This document shows, in pieces, positions 48,703 to 61,700 of a stretch of 64,000 bases of DNA (the first letter of the stretch is position 1; every line of letters begins with the position of its first letter). A program made the translations under genes and the position numbers. Source of the stretch: Salminus brasiliensis (taxonomy: Eukaryota > Chordata > Actinopteri > Characiformes > Bryconidae); NCBI RefSeq assembly GCF_030463535.1, contig NC_132894.1, positions 15,769,433 through 15,833,432 on the forward strand, given 5' to 3'. The notes under the pieces were generated by a model. It did no database searches and was not told the DNA's origin. It saw only the letters and a list, made by a program, of their open reading frames with translations.

Positions 48703-48709
48703 GGAGGGT
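48608..48709. repeat. Perfect 102-bp palindrome with (AT)n core
   Basis: The arms accctccacaaat (48608-48620) and atttgtggagggt (48697-48709) are exact reverse complements, and the AT tract between them is in register, so the entire 102 bp is self-complementary. There is no obvious target duplication. Confidence 0.92.
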
Positions 48710-49839
48710 AACTACAGGGTTCTACTGAGCCACCAAAAAGAAATTGTTTCCCATGTTATCTATGTAGCTGCAGCCAAGCACAACTGCCTATTGTATTAGT
48801 TGAACCGCCAACTTAAACAAACACATGTTGATTAACAGTGAATATTCCATCAGAGCAAAGATCACTCAGGCTTCCTGGAAGTCTCAGACATGTCACTGGC
48901 TGTAAATACAAGCTGTAGTCAAACCAGGATTCAGTTAGTTGTTAGAAATAAGAACCGACGGCTGCAACTCGGTGCCAAAAAGGTTGCTTTTAAGCTTCAA
49001 CATGCAAGAAAATGTTCTCCTAATCTCTCATAAAAGTTTAAAATGTCTGTATTTAATTTAATACAGTCTTAATCTTTCTAATTTAATTGAATTTGATGTC
49101 ATGAATTGCCCTTAGCCTAGTGTAACAATACTACTACAGTCTCATAGGGGCCTAGCAGAAATTAGCATTATCATAGAGGTGAGTTTTACCTCCAATTTAT
49201 TGCCACCTATTGCTTGAACTTAAGGCCTACTTCTAATAGTCACTATTCTCCACTAGTACATAGTACTGGTGTCTGTAAAATCGTTTCTTTTCTTTTCTCT
49301 TGCTGCCTGTTTGGATATGCAAAGTTTTGTTAGGATAAATATAATAGGAAACAATGTCTTAGCTCACATCCTGTATAGAAACCGACTTGTGTGAATACGT
49401 GTTTGTTTGTATGTACTGAAAGCATTAGTGACAGCACTTAATCATCAATGGTGGTTGTGGAATGTTGTGCTCAAACTGGTGACTGACACCTTACACCCTG
49501 ACATATGGCTGTTGCAACCAAACTGGCATCTGATGTCATTCTGACTGACCTGTAGGCAGCCTCCAAAACTGCAGACTTGACCCTGCCGCCAAGGGTCAAG
49601 GAGCATGTCACCAGGGCCAAGTGGCCACATCAAACAAACAAACTCATTAAACCCCATGACATGGTCCATACACCATAACACTCTCTGGTATCCTAGCAAG
49701 CTGATACTGGACTATTTGTGCTGCTAAGTGCCATTACGCAACACAGTTTAATGATCTACGCCTATTTGTCATTCAGTGGTTGACTAAGAGGCGAACGTGT
49801 AAATGAACTCTTCATATTCTGCAAAGCAAATTTTCAGCA

Positions 49840-50180
49840 ATTCAGCAAATTCAGGTGTTTTTGAGTTTTGAGTTAAGTTGTTAAGCATGAACAGCCCAGC
49901 ATCTCAACAGGATAAACTCAAAACTTTTACTTTGGCCACTCCAAAACCTTAATTTTGTTTCTTTTGAGCAATTCAGAGGCGCTCTTGCTTGTGTGCTTTA
50001 AGTCATTGTCCTGCTGCATAACCCAACTGTGCTTGAGCTTTAGGTCACAAACCAAGGGGCGGATGATCTCCATCTGATGGAGAGCAGAGCTCATGGTTTT
50101 TATCAGTTATCACAGGTCATCCTGCAAGACTGTTGGTATGATGAAATAAGACCAGTACTGTAATCTCCCACATGTTAAAC
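49840..50180 (-). mobile_element. DNA-transposon remnant
   Basis: Contains ttggccactccaaaacctta, tcattgtcctgctgcataac and ccaactgtgcttgagctt in the order seen in a widespread teleost DNA transposon (Tc1-like, transposase on the minus strand). Truncated at both ends. Confidence 0.5.
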
Positions 50181-50617
50181 ACAAACATGATTATCATGAA
50201 TGAAGATAAATTAAATTTACGAACATGTATTTTTGGAATTCATATAAATCATTAGGTCTTCTCTGAAGGCCTAAAGTCCCTGTGGGTTGACCACTGTAAG
50301 ATTTGGACTATGGATGAGGTCAAGGTTAGTGTTAGGGTTACACTCGTTGGGTTGAGGTTAACATTAGTCTTACATTTGGCCAGAATTATTGATAACCAAC
50401 CAATAAGCAATACATCTGCTTCACAGCCCTCAGCAATCAGCAATCATCAATTCAGAAACTGCCTTTTCTGCAAATCTTGTGCCGAGCCCTGGTTGCGAGC
50501 AATGTATACCACTTAAACTGGAGGCTTATTATTTAGTGATTTTCATAATAAAATATTTATTATGAGAAGATAACGTTTATGCCTCCATTCTCTATTGCTT
50601 TTAATGAGTCAAGAAAA

Positions 50618-50935
50618 GGGCGGCATGGTGGCGCCACAGGCAGTGCGTGTGTCGCACAACCGTAGAGGCTTGGGTTGTGGATTCAATTCCCACTCCAGTC
50701 ACTGAGTACTTTAGTTTCCTCCCAAAAATGCTCATGGTGAGTAAATTGACTATGCTAAATTGCCCCTAGGTGTGAGTGCTTGTGCTTGTGTGTGGTATCA
50801 TTCAGTGAGCTGGTGCCCTGTTAAGGTGGTATTCCTGCCTTGCACCCAATGACTCCCGGTATGCCTTTGACCCACCATGACCCTTTTCAAGACGAGGTAG
50901 ATGTGAGGATAGATGGATATATGTACCAACAAAAA
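50618..50935 (+). mobile_element. tRNA-derived SINE-like repeat, decayed
   Basis: Begins ggcggcatggtggcgc and carries a B-box-like ggattcaattccc. It continues with aaattgcccctaggtgtgag and ctgccttgcacccaatgact, and ends in a gatagatggatata tail. This block order is a very common teleost repeat; 46830-47140 is a second copy. Confidence 0.65.
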
Positions 50936-52109
50936 GTGCTTTCAGACATAGACCTATGTGGGTATAAAAAAAAGAAAAGAAATAACTATTAATAAATAAC
51001 TAGCAAATATGACTTTTATTTTGTATCAGATTTGACACTTCAGGAATTTATTGCTCATAGCAGATGTATTAAATAAACTAATGCATATAGAAAATTGCAT
51101 TTTTCAAATTTAGAAATCTGTTATTTTTATATACATTATTTAGTATTTATTTAAGATAAATAATAATTTGATTATTAATGATTCCACAGGAGCATCAAAA
51201 ACTCAAATATGTAACAGATATGATACACAATACTGACCTGTGTTAAATACAGTGAAAGTTTTTTTCTTCATGATTATGCTTGTGCCAGCCCCTCCTGTTT
51301 AGGGCCCTGCGCAGATGTCCTTGTTTAGTGAGCACTGCAGCTGCACGGCCCGAGCACAGGAAGAGCTGTATTTGTAAGGAAGTTTTCGTCAGGCCTGGGC
51401 TATGTTTCGTTGCCTGGGGAACAGCAGGAAGTGTGCGGCTTCCTGCTCTCTAAGAAAGAGTCCTGCCTGCTGTCTGCTGAAACCACTTTAAATTCCCTCC
51501 CCGGCATTAGCTCGGATGTTGTGTACACCTAAGTGCTGTTAATCTCCTACACTCTATGCTCTCTTCCTTTTCTGCTCAGTGACACAGGCTTATCAATCCA
51601 GGCTTATCAATCAGTAACTACGATGGGTTCTTCAGTTCTCCACTGTGAAACTTAGAAGTAATTGAGGTAGTTATATATGACTGATGTAATAAATATGAAC
51701 TAGCTGATGAGTCTCTAGAGCTTAAGCTGGTAAATGTTGTCTAGCTGAGACTAAATATAATTAGTTTAATCATAGGTCAGCAATACATTTCTATATTTAG
51801 TGTACAATATTCACTTTTCCACACAAATTAGGTTAGAGAAGTACACTTGGCCCCAAAAGATTTGATCCCCAGTGCCAGCAACAAATGGGGCATTGGAAGT
51901 CCATTCTCAGTACACCTAGCTCTAGAACATTCCACAAAATTAAGCAAATTCAGATATGCTACCACCCTTTACCCACTGTCACAGTCATATCAGTATGTTA
52001 TGACCATTCTTGGTTTGGAATGAACTCGGCCCAGGACATCACAGATGCCACTTCTCGGCGTTTGCTGCACATGTAAATATACGAGCACACCAGTCATTTG
52101 TAGCAGTAT

Positions 52110-52205
52110 GAAAAATGATTGTCACTGGCAAAGGGCACGATTTGACAGATGTCCAAAAGGGCATGATAATAGGGGGATAGCATCTCAGAAAAAGAGGGAC
52201 ACGTC
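52110..52205 (+). mobile_element. Possible Tc1-like transposase scrap
   Basis: One frame reads KGHDLTDVQKGMIIGG, resembling the N-terminal helix start of Tc1-type transposases. Too short for certainty. Confidence 0.3.
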
Positions 52206-52643
52206 ACAGTGGAGGAGTTAACCTCTATAATGAACACCTTCCATCACCTAATACAGTCCAGGCCACAGCGTCTTGCGAGTGTCAAGTGTGGTTATTCCCA
52301 CTATTAGGTTGATGGTTATAATATTCTGATACAGTTGTGTGTATATAGCACAAAGATAAATAATGTGTATGCTGAAATTATTTCAGTATATGTATTATTA
52401 GTTGTTATGTCAGTTATTTAAGTGTACAGAAACAGATTTTCAAGTGTTTTTAAATAAGGGGTGGGACGTAATATCACAAAGATGTAAAGGGATGGGGTTA
52501 CACAGTTCTGGGCCTGTCACACTAAAAGCAGGTGGGAGTTAAGGGATTGGGGAGAGCTTGGAGGTGAATACCTATCAAGAATAACGGTACGAAGACCTTG
52601 CAGGCACAAAAAAGTTTTTTTTTTATTTATTTATTTTTTTTTA

Positions 52644-52870
52644 CTATATACGGAAGTGGAAGTCTTTTACAGTAGGAGTGATATGTTCCTGTTGTCTGGT
52701 CTGTGTAAGAACCCTAGCAGCTGCATTCTGGACATACTGCAACCCACAGACAGGAAGGCCAAAAAGAAGAGAATTGCAGTGGTCACACCGAGATATGTAG
52801 TGTAAACACAGATGAGGGCCTGAGTGACAGAGTGGGAGAGAAAAGAACGTAAAGTAGACCAGCAATGTTA
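52644..52870 (-). mobile_element. LINE reverse transcriptase C-terminal fragment
   Basis: The minus strand encodes SRCDHCNSLLFGLPVCGLQY then VQNAAARVLTQTRQQEHITP, matching the conserved D-Y-C-N-S-L-L-F-G-L-P ... V-Q-N-A-A-A-R-x-L-T-x-T-R region near the end of CR1/L2/Rex-type non-LTR reverse transcriptases. The frame is interrupted, the first acidic residue context is changed, and the element is dead. Confidence 0.8.
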
Positions 52871-52894
52871 TCAACTGTAACGTTTGTAATGTTC

Positions 52895-52952
52895 GTAATG
52901 GCATTTAGCAGACACTCTTATGCAAAGCGACTTACAAAGTGCTTTGATGTCC
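52895..52952 (+). repeat. Teleost dispersed repeat core
   Basis: The block ggcatttagcagacactctt followed by atgcaaagcgacttacaaag is a very frequent teleost repeat core. A shorter trace (aaggcatttagcaatg) occurs at 61258-61273. Confidence 0.65.
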
Positions 52953-53078
52953 ATTATGGGAATAAATCCTAGCCAGAACAATATAGGTTGGTTTTGAATC
53001 TGATGCGAGTGCCTACACAGAGCCAGTAAAGAAGCGCAGCAGAGGCGTGACATGAGTACACTTCAGAAGGTTGCGACT

Positions 53079-53562
53079 GGAGACCTGGATATCTGAATAC
53101 TGGAGACCTGCATATCCGACCACTGGAGACCTGGATATCTGACAACTGGAAACCTGGATATCTGACCACTGGAGACCTGGATATCTGGCCACTGGAGACC
53201 TGGATATCTGAGCACTGGAGACCTGAATAGCTGACCACTGGAGACCTGGATATCTGACCACTAGAGTCCTGGATATCTGAACACTGGAGACCTGGATATC
53301 GGAACACTTGAGACCTGGATATCTGACCACTAGAGTCCTGGATATCTGAACACTGGAGACCTGGATATCTGACCACTGGAGACCTGGATATCTGAACACT
53401 TGAGACCTAGATATCTGAACACTAGAGTCCTGGATATCTGAACACTGGAGACCTGGATATCTGAACACTAGAGTCCTGGATATCTGAACACTGGAGACCT
53501 GGATATCTGAACACTGGAGACCTGGATATCTAACCACTGGAGACCTGGATATCTGAACACTG
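53079..53562 (+). repeat. 23-bp minisatellite, about 21 copies
   Basis: Tandem units of 23 bp with core cctggatatctgaacact and variable flanks (ggaga, agagt, tgaga; gaccact, gaacact). Since 23 is not a multiple of 3, the open frames through it repeat every three units (23 residues) and are artefacts, not a protein gene. Confidence 0.93.
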
Positions 53563-54354
53563 CTGTATGCAAAATAAAGTGGATGATGCTTGGACACTGT
53601 GCTGTTAGAACATGTGATTCGGTTGTTGTTGTTGTTGTTAAGGCAGCTAATGCAGAACACTGCAGATGAATAAATTGGCGTTCATGCATCACATGCTGCA
53701 GTGTTAGTTTCAGTGTGCTTATTTTCTTGTTTTAAAGCTGCTCATAAATGCTCATCTGTAGGCACCATCATAACATCAGCTTGCATTTCAGTTGGGCAGG
53801 GTGGGGGTTGAAGTCTTGTTCTATGTGGGCCTATTAAATATACGCTTTGGTTCAACAAAATTGCAAGTGACCTTTTTATTAGTATTAGGCAGGCCCACCA
53901 TCAATCAGATACATTGACTGGTTTTATGACCAGTGACAACCAACGGAGGCATCTGATAAAGGAATTAAAATTCACTTACTCTCGTGATTGATGGACAGCA
54001 GTGGTGTGGAAGGACCCTGGCAATGCAAGGACTTTAGGTAACTGTATATTCTGCATAGCTGATTCTGGCTGTGGTGTTTCCTAAATGAATGGTTTCCTAA
54101 ACCTAAGAGTTTGTTATTCAGTTTTTGTAACAACCAATCAGTAAAGTAGATATATACAGACCCTTGCATTTTAAAGGGATGACATAGTCAATAGCTATGT
54201 CAGCAATTGCAGCACAGTCACTGGGTATGTCACTCCGCCCCAGCGATGTATTTTGTGCAGGTGCGAATGGTCACAATGTTAGATTGGATGTAGTATTTGG
54301 GTTGCTCTGTTTTTTTTTTGTTCTTAGATCTACTAGTGTTTGCCTTGTCCTAAT

Positions 54355-55000
54355 ATAGGCAACTCCAGAATTATTGGCACCCCTCAAAACTGGGCATCAA
54401 CAGTCATATAAAATAAACAATACATATAATGATGATGAGTGTTTCGTTTGATTAAACAGTGTACACTGTTTTCCTGCGAAGTAAATATTAAAGGTTGTAC
54501 ACATGTAAAATTCCTTACACTACCTGTTCCTGAACTCACCTCTATAAGTTCGAACGAAGCTACGAAGTGTAGCACTTGAACAGCAAAATGGCACTGGAGT
54601 TACGACTGAAATCATGTGACGTGGTCAGGGGAGATCAAAATCTTTCATTTTGCAGTCACGCAGACCAGCATCACTTTTGGCAAAAACATAGGCACTGCAT
54701 TCAAGATAAAGCAAATGATACACACTGTTAAATGGTGGTGAACCGTTGATGTTTTAAAGCAGATTTGTTGGTAGTGGTCCAGGTGATCTTGTGAAACTCA
54801 TCACATCAATGTTCACGATTTTGCTACAACACACCATCAAAGTTCTGCAATGGCCTACTCAATCTTCAGAAACCTGTGGTGTGTATTAAAAGGCAGTCCA
54901 CAGAAATACACCCCAGAACGTCAAAGAAAAGGAAATGCTCTGCATGGAGAAGTGGTCCGAGATCCCTTAGCAAGTGTTCACCAGCCTTAGTAAGCGTTAA
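54355..55000 (+). mobile_element. Possible DNA-transposon remnant
   Basis: Starts with ccagaattattggcaccc, a terminus type common to teleost Tc1-like elements. The following 600 bp have no intact transposase but loosely resemble decayed transposon coding sequence. Weak. Confidence 0.3.
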
Positions 55001-56219
55001 AGAAAATGAGCAAGCACCTAGCAGCCAATTAGCAACACCGTAGCATATTTAGTATTTAAAGTACAAGGCACTATATATTACTAAGACTGCACTTTTGTTT
55101 CTGGTCAAAGGTCATCATTAAAGGTCATCCATTTGTACACCCTGGGCTTTATAGATGACTGCTCTGTACTAACTGTTGTAACTGTGCTTTTCTAAATTGC
55201 AAAGCAAAAATAGAAACAGTATTCTATTCCAAATCAATCAACAAATTTCAGTCACCTAATTTACAACACTTGCTTTCGATGTGAAATTGTCTCCTCTGGT
55301 CAACAGTTACCACGCAGTGGTTTATGAGCAATCCCTCATTTCACATACCCCATAAACCTCTTCACAATGCAGGGGTTATCAACTGGAGAGGACTAATAGT
55401 GTGTCATTGCAAATGGACCCGAAGAGAGAGTGAGAGCGAGACAGCGAGGAGAAAATTACACAGTCATCATATGATTCTCTTGTACCCTCCCCTAGGCAAG
55501 TGTGAATGAGTCTCTGTCTGAATAAGCAGCCACATTTATCTTCTGTCAATAACAAATTCTTTGGAAATTGCCTCATCAGCTCCAAATAACACGGTACCAC
55601 CCAGCTGTGCTTTTGTTGTTGTTTTTTTTTTTTTTTTTAACGAATAATTACATCTACGAAGCTCCATCTCAGACAGGATGAAAAAGAGAAAGAAGAGTGT
55701 GTCTGGGAGGCAGCTGTCAGAGAGGTCGGAATAAATGTTGTGTGGCCAGGCGGACCAGCCGTCTGATTAGTCTCCGACACTGGCCGTTTCATCACAGCCA
55801 GTCAGCTGATTGCGCTTTTAAAAGGTGCCCTTTCAAGATACTTTCAGGTACCATTCATTGCAAATCCATCTCCCAAGGACAGTTAAATCAACAGCTGCTG
55901 AAAGCACCGGGCCACGCCAGACTCTCACACACAGAGGTTTAGGTTTTACCTTTGAACTACACCACAAGTCGTTAGTACTTGTTATATCGTCCACTGATCT
56001 TTTCTTCATCATAAGCTTTGGTGCGATTTAAATTACGCTGAGGGATCTTCAAAGATTACACTGGCCACAGTCGAACAATGAAAAAAGGGTTTCAGGACAA
56101 ACGCCATCATTTGAAGATGACTGACTGGCCGCTTCGTCAGAAACCTTGTAGGTTCACATTGCTGGTGTGCAGTTAAGCAGTGTGGTTCATCTTTTACCAT
56201 GCACATTTGAACTTTCTCT

Positions 56220-56830
56220 TAACCCTTTTGCCCTTTCTGGTCTGTTTCTGAGCAAAGAATCGCTCTTGGATGGGTATTTTTGGGTGGTGGACCACTCTCA
56301 CTTGGCAGAGACACTCTAGCTCTTAAGATCCTTTGGCCCACGTGGGTCTTAGTGGTCTGTTTGGGATGGTGTCCTGTTGGAACACCCAGTTGTGTTCAAG
56401 TTTCAGCCGTCTAGCTGATAGTTTGAGGTTATGCCTAAGAAGTCTGAGGTATTCCTCCTTGTTCAGTAATATTGCATCCCTTATGTGCAATGTACCACTT
56501 ACAGCCCCAGAGTAGGTTGCTATAAAAGTTTGCTTAACAGTTGGTGCAATGCTCTTTGGGTTGAATGCCTTACCTTTACTCCTACCAACATCTTTGTCTC
56601 ATCATAAAACTTTCTTCCAATAGGCAATTTCTTTGTAGTTTGTTCATTATCGGGGGAGTTTTTGGGACAGGGGCTTCTTTCTTGGACGCCAGCCTCTCGT
56701 CAGTCCATGGCAATGTAAAACTTGCTTGGCTGTAGACAATGACAATGCTGTCCCAGCAGCTTCCAGTTTATGGTAGGCCTGAATCAATTTCCCTTTTAGG
56801 TTAAGGTGACAGTTTGGGTCTTCTTACAGA
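56220..56830 (-). mobile_element. Degenerate Tc1-like transposon
   Basis: On the minus strand caactgggtgttccaacagg reads NWVFQQD, then a decayed TIPNRP where the family has NDPKHT. That places the second catalytic-region Asp of a Tc1-like DDE transposase. Several frameshifts. It lies downstream of kcnmb2. Confidence 0.65.
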
Positions 56831-58430
56831 CCATGGTAAAGTGGCTACACCTCCCATTGTGCTGTATGTTGGTCAATCCAAAGAGAGCTGCTAAATAAAC
56901 TAAAATCTATTATGTGGATGGTAGAGAAGCTACCGACTGCAGTTAATCATGATCACTAACAGGAAATTAGAAGGCTTTGGCAAGGTAAGACATGTTGGAA
57001 CTAATACTAATAACTAATACGAATCTAATTGGGCAGAAATCATAAAGGAATCACTGAAAGCCCAAAATTGATATGACACTTATGTCCATGATGAGTGTAT
57101 GTACTGACCATAACTGTCCATCTTCTTTCTGTGAGCAAATATAGAAAGGATTGGGCAAAAGATTGGGCAAAATGTTCACTGAGGTTTATGGTGACACTGT
57201 AAACATTAAGTCTGAGCAACACATGAGCTCAATTTCACAGGCATTTATGGCAACAAATGGGGCATAATTAATAACCTCTTTTTAAATGGATATATCTTCA
57301 ATATAACACTGCTCTTTAAAGAATGACAACAGTCCAATGCATTTTCTTTATATAAATATAATGAATTCGTTCCGAGTCTGTTCCATTTACTTAGGAATTC
57401 AGGAATTGTTTTCTTGGGATCTTGGGAATTTAGAAAATCTATAAAACAAATATTTATTAACTAAGGCAATCATCAGGGATAAAGAGCATACTCCATTAGC
57501 TACGTACTTACTGATGCATCAGTTATTGAGTGAAATGCAACGCATAGCAGACAGCGCAAGTTAAAGTTGCCTTCTTGTGGAAAAAACTGGACATGTGACC
57601 ACAAATGAATCAATGTGTGGCTCAATAAGATGTGGACAGAACACAGAGCTGTAATTAAACGCATCATTCATCTTCGCACATGCAACAGCATTGCTACTTG
57701 ATTACAGATTTGTGCTTTTTAAGTTCAGAAAGGTAACTGTGCTTTGGGTCATTTATCAACTTGTCAGATGCTACTATTGACCTTTTGTAAATGCAGCAGT
57801 TCATTTTTTCTAGAATGTCATGAATGACTATGATCACAGTGCCAACGGGCCTGGTTTATGGCGTTTACTCCAGTTTCTGCAAGTGTAATATATGCAGCAA
57901 GTCAGCTGTTCGGGGGATATGTTAACCAGTGGCAGTTTCTTGGCCTGTGACCACTGAAGGCTCCACTGGTGCTCAAATGTCATCGACACTTCACCACATC
58001 TTCTTTTCAGGGTTTCAGTCAGATGGACTTCATCCAGTATGTGTTGTGTAATTCCTGCTCATGCCATCAGAGAACGTCCAAGATGGCCCGAGACAAAAGC
58101 CTATACTTTGTCACCACACTGTGGATTGATTACCAAAGTAGATAGGGGCTCAGCTCAAACGCTGGTCTGCCCAGCCCTCATATGATTGCGCTGCTTCCTG
58201 TCCACCATGCAGTCTTTATGCTGTAAAGGTTCCACGGCCACATTCAAACCACGCTGTCGAACTTCGCTGCACTGTCCTTGGTGGTCAAGGCATCTGCTAG
58301 TAGAGAAAGACCGATCCTGCGAAAAATACAGCAGTTAGAGATAGTTTCGCTCTGTGTTCTCTCTCGTTCCATTGCATGCCTCATGGTTTCCAAGTCAAAC
58401 AGCGGGCAGTCTTAGCCGGACCAGGCCGGC

Positions 58431-58715
58431 TCACCTTTTGATGCGGCTGATCTGCTCGCAGAGAATGGAGAGGTACTGGGTGAGCTTCACCATGGCAACG
58501 ATGAGCGTGCCCATCACAAGCGTGCACGTAGGCCACAAGAGTGAGGAAAAGATGGCGCTGCGGCCATACAGCCGAGTCAAAAGCACATTGTCCTGCTGCT
58601 CGGCTGGGTCGTAGTAACACGGCACCTGGTGCTGAGTCTTCAGACGCTCGGAGATGTTCAGCACTAATGTGTGCATTGCTGTGTGGTCCTTACGACACTT
58701 TGGCACATAGAAGCA
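58431..58715 (-). CDS. kcnmb2: kcnmb2 last coding exon
   Basis: 94 codons plus TGA, starting at CFYVPKCRKDH after a tttttccgtgcag acceptor and ending RIKR. The stop codon overlaps a strong donor-like sequence (see findings). An N-glycosylation site (LNIS) lies in the loop part. Confidence 0.92.
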   Translation of the reverse strand, partial: CFYVPKCRKDHTAMHTLVLNISERLKTQHQVPCYYDPAEQQDNVLLTRLYGRSAIFSSLLWPTCTLVMGTLIVAMVKLTQYLSILCEQISRIKR

Positions 58716-61700
58716 CTGCACGGAAAAAGAATGAGGTGCATTTAGCTACAGGTACACTGTGCTGAAAGAGTAACTTCCAGACTCTACAGCCATTTAAAAC
58801 AAACAGTGCAAATATCCACTAAACTAAAAGTATTGCTATTGTACTGATACTTTACTTGGCTAGAAATAAAAGCGGGCCCATTAATAAACTATTTTAACGA
58901 AGAATCTAAAAATGTATTTATTAAATACAAAACAATACAACATCTCAGCCAACAGATGGTGGAACGTGGGCTAAGTGGGTTCCAGGTGGGTTCCAGGTGG
59001 GCCTTGGCTCTGTGTTGTTACTTGGACATAGTTGGGCTTCCCAAATGGGCACCATTATTACAGCCCACCCAAATCTCACATGGATGCCATCTAGGCACCA
59101 TTTGCGGTGGACAACCCAGATGGGACCCATGTTTAACACTTCCTGGTCCCATCACTGACCCTGGTGGGCAACCATATGTGGGGCAGACATGACAAAATCC
59201 AGGAACTGGTTCCAATTTGGGCTAACATGGTCATGTCATCTGCGATATCGGTAGGACCCATTTACATGTATTCAAATGTTTTTGAAAATCCTGACAATGT
59301 TCACCAGTGCAGGGTTGTTGCTGACTGATGACTGGGCTTACTTTTTCACTACACTGAGTCACAATGTACTGTTAACAGGTTTTTAACTTGATTGCAAACA
59401 TTAAAAAATCTTAATGAACTATGACTTGATCATCATTAACCAAAGTCTAATTTGGAAAAAGCTGAATAAACATTTCTGCCTGATCAGGAGTGTGTATGTG
59501 TTTTGGAGAGGACCAAGATTGGGGTCCACTGCTGTAACTGAGGGCATTCTCTGGTCTGGTTCAATCAGATTCTGGTTCATTTTCACCCTTGGTGCGATTT
59601 GTTTGAGCAGGTGTAAATACTGTAATCACACAAAACAACCACACTGAGACCCTCCAAAGGAGGTGGTCTCAGTCCGGTCCAAAACAAACTCTGGAGTGGT
59701 TTGTTTGTGGTGAGAACGTGAGCTGACCCAACTATTTTTAATCTTGGTGCTCTGCTGCTTTGCTAAACGGCTAAACAATTTTCATAGCCTAGTGTTAACC
59801 TGGTATACTGCCCAGATAATTACTACAGCTATTAAGTTAAATTGTTAAATTGCACAGGAATACACACTAGTCCAGAACACAGGGCCTTCTTCCTGTATTT
59901 ACTTTCTCATAGGGTTTGTCGTGAATCATTTTGGTGTGCTTTTTTCCCTGTGTGAAAGCAAAGGGGAAAATGCTGATTCAGACCAGAGCAAACCTACACT
60001 ACACCTAACCTAACACAAACCTAAACTACAGGTGTGAAAATGCCCTAAAAACATTACAGAGCTAAATATTCAGTCTCTTCTCCACTGTAGCCATGAAATT
60101 AGTACCTGTTTTGGGTTCCCCAGTAAGCAAAGTGCTTATTGATTTATCCTCACACGACTTGTAATTCCGCCGGGGCAAACTGCATGATCAATTAACCAGG
60201 ACATGAAATACTAATGAATGTTTAACCACTAATACATGTGAGTGCAATAATGACTCAGCAGCAGTTACTGAGTTTCAGTTTTTGTCTCACCATTCAGTGA
60301 TCATGAGGACAGAATGCTCTTGCATTAACTCAATACAATGATCTGCTTTTCTGACACACAGAACATGTTGAACTGCTTAAAATGAGCTGTGTGTTCCTTT
60401 TACAGTGACATACAGTCATATACTGGAACTTTTCAATGAACATGTCAAGTTTAATACCATTTAGAGACGAGCGCTGTTTTCTGCTTGTAAAGAAACTGCA
60501 GTACTGACCATCGTAAAATACTGTTAAAGTAGTACCACAGGGAGTAGAGAAGTTAATAGGATCCTGGCTGAAAAAGGAGGCCGTATTTCTGCTTCTTTCT
60601 GTTTCCCGTTGATTTCAGAGTGTGTAACTGCTTCTGCTATTTAAGACATTTTAACACTTTGTTTAAAAAAAAAAAAGCCCACATAGTGACTTGCAGAAGC
60701 GTTAAAGAACATGCAAACGTACATATTTATGAACACCTGAATGTCAGTATCCACACGATGATAAGATGTTTAATAAAGCATATTATAATTACTTCTATTG
60801 GTAAATTACTAATATTATATTGACATATTTGTAACACCATAAGGTAGACAGCTGTTTAAGATGCTCTAGAATGGAACATTGTATTTACCTTGGCATAGTT
60901 GAGAAATAAGAGTTCATGGGACATGCAAGAGACATAATGTGAACCTCAAACGCTGGTGTGTTCTCTTTCAAAAGCAAAACCCAGGTAATGGAACTGTACA
61001 ACAGGCCAATTCCAATTGTGTAACTGGCCTGGGCCACTTCCCAAAATTCATTTATACCCCAAAAAGGATGGAAGAGTAGGCCATCCACGAAAAGCCTGTG
61101 CATCCATGCCAGGCTAAAAGCCTACCCTAGCAGACCTATCTTCAGCTAGCTAACTGCACATGGAGACGAATGGACATTGAGAGGACACAGAAGGGACAGC
61201 AACACTGTCCTGTAAAACTGTCCTAAAACGTTACCATATTGGTTACATTTACATTTAAGGCATTTAGCAATGTTTCGCTATTTACCCAAGAATAACCTCA
61301 GCTAGTTTGAATAGACTAAAAATTCAGTTTAGACACTACAAAGCACAAGTCAATATGGTTACAATGTAGCTACTGTGAGTTTTCATGGTGATGTAAACCA
61401 GGCAGCAAAAGCAGTTCTTCTTTTTTTTCTCCACCATAAAAGTCAAAAAATCTGATTCTAAATAAAAATGCCATAAATTGGTTCTCAACCAGAGTCACAT
61501 ACGTAATATTTCTATATCAAACAACAGCCTAAATACTGAATGCATGCATTCTATGATACACTGGAACACCAGATGTTGATATACTGTAGCTTAAAATTAA
61601 AATCAAATAGCTTCCTTATATTCCCAAAATTCCCCTAGACGATTCTAAAATGTCAGCTGCTCTGACTGTGCGTAGTGTTTAAGACATTTGGCCTATTCCT

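Larger units (their letters stand above)
45901..58430. other. Intergenic region between zmat3 and kcnmb2 (convergent)
   Basis: About 12.5 kb with no supported gene; its right end probably includes the kcnmb2 3'UTR (a minus-strand AATAAA lies at 57453-57458). It is rich in transposon remnants and simple repeats, listed separately. Stretches 47200-48600, 48720-49830, 50940-52100 and 57000-58300 show nothing I recognise. Confidence 0.6.

Noticed and set aside
48545-48799. Open frame with an (IY)n stretch
   Set aside because: Translation of the AT tract of the palindrome.
53013-53660. Long minus-strand open frame (215 codons) with repeated SDIQVSS/ISRSPV motifs
   Set aside because: It is the 23-bp minisatellite read through in one frame. 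The period is not a multiple of 3 and all frames give similar repeats, so it is not a protein gene.
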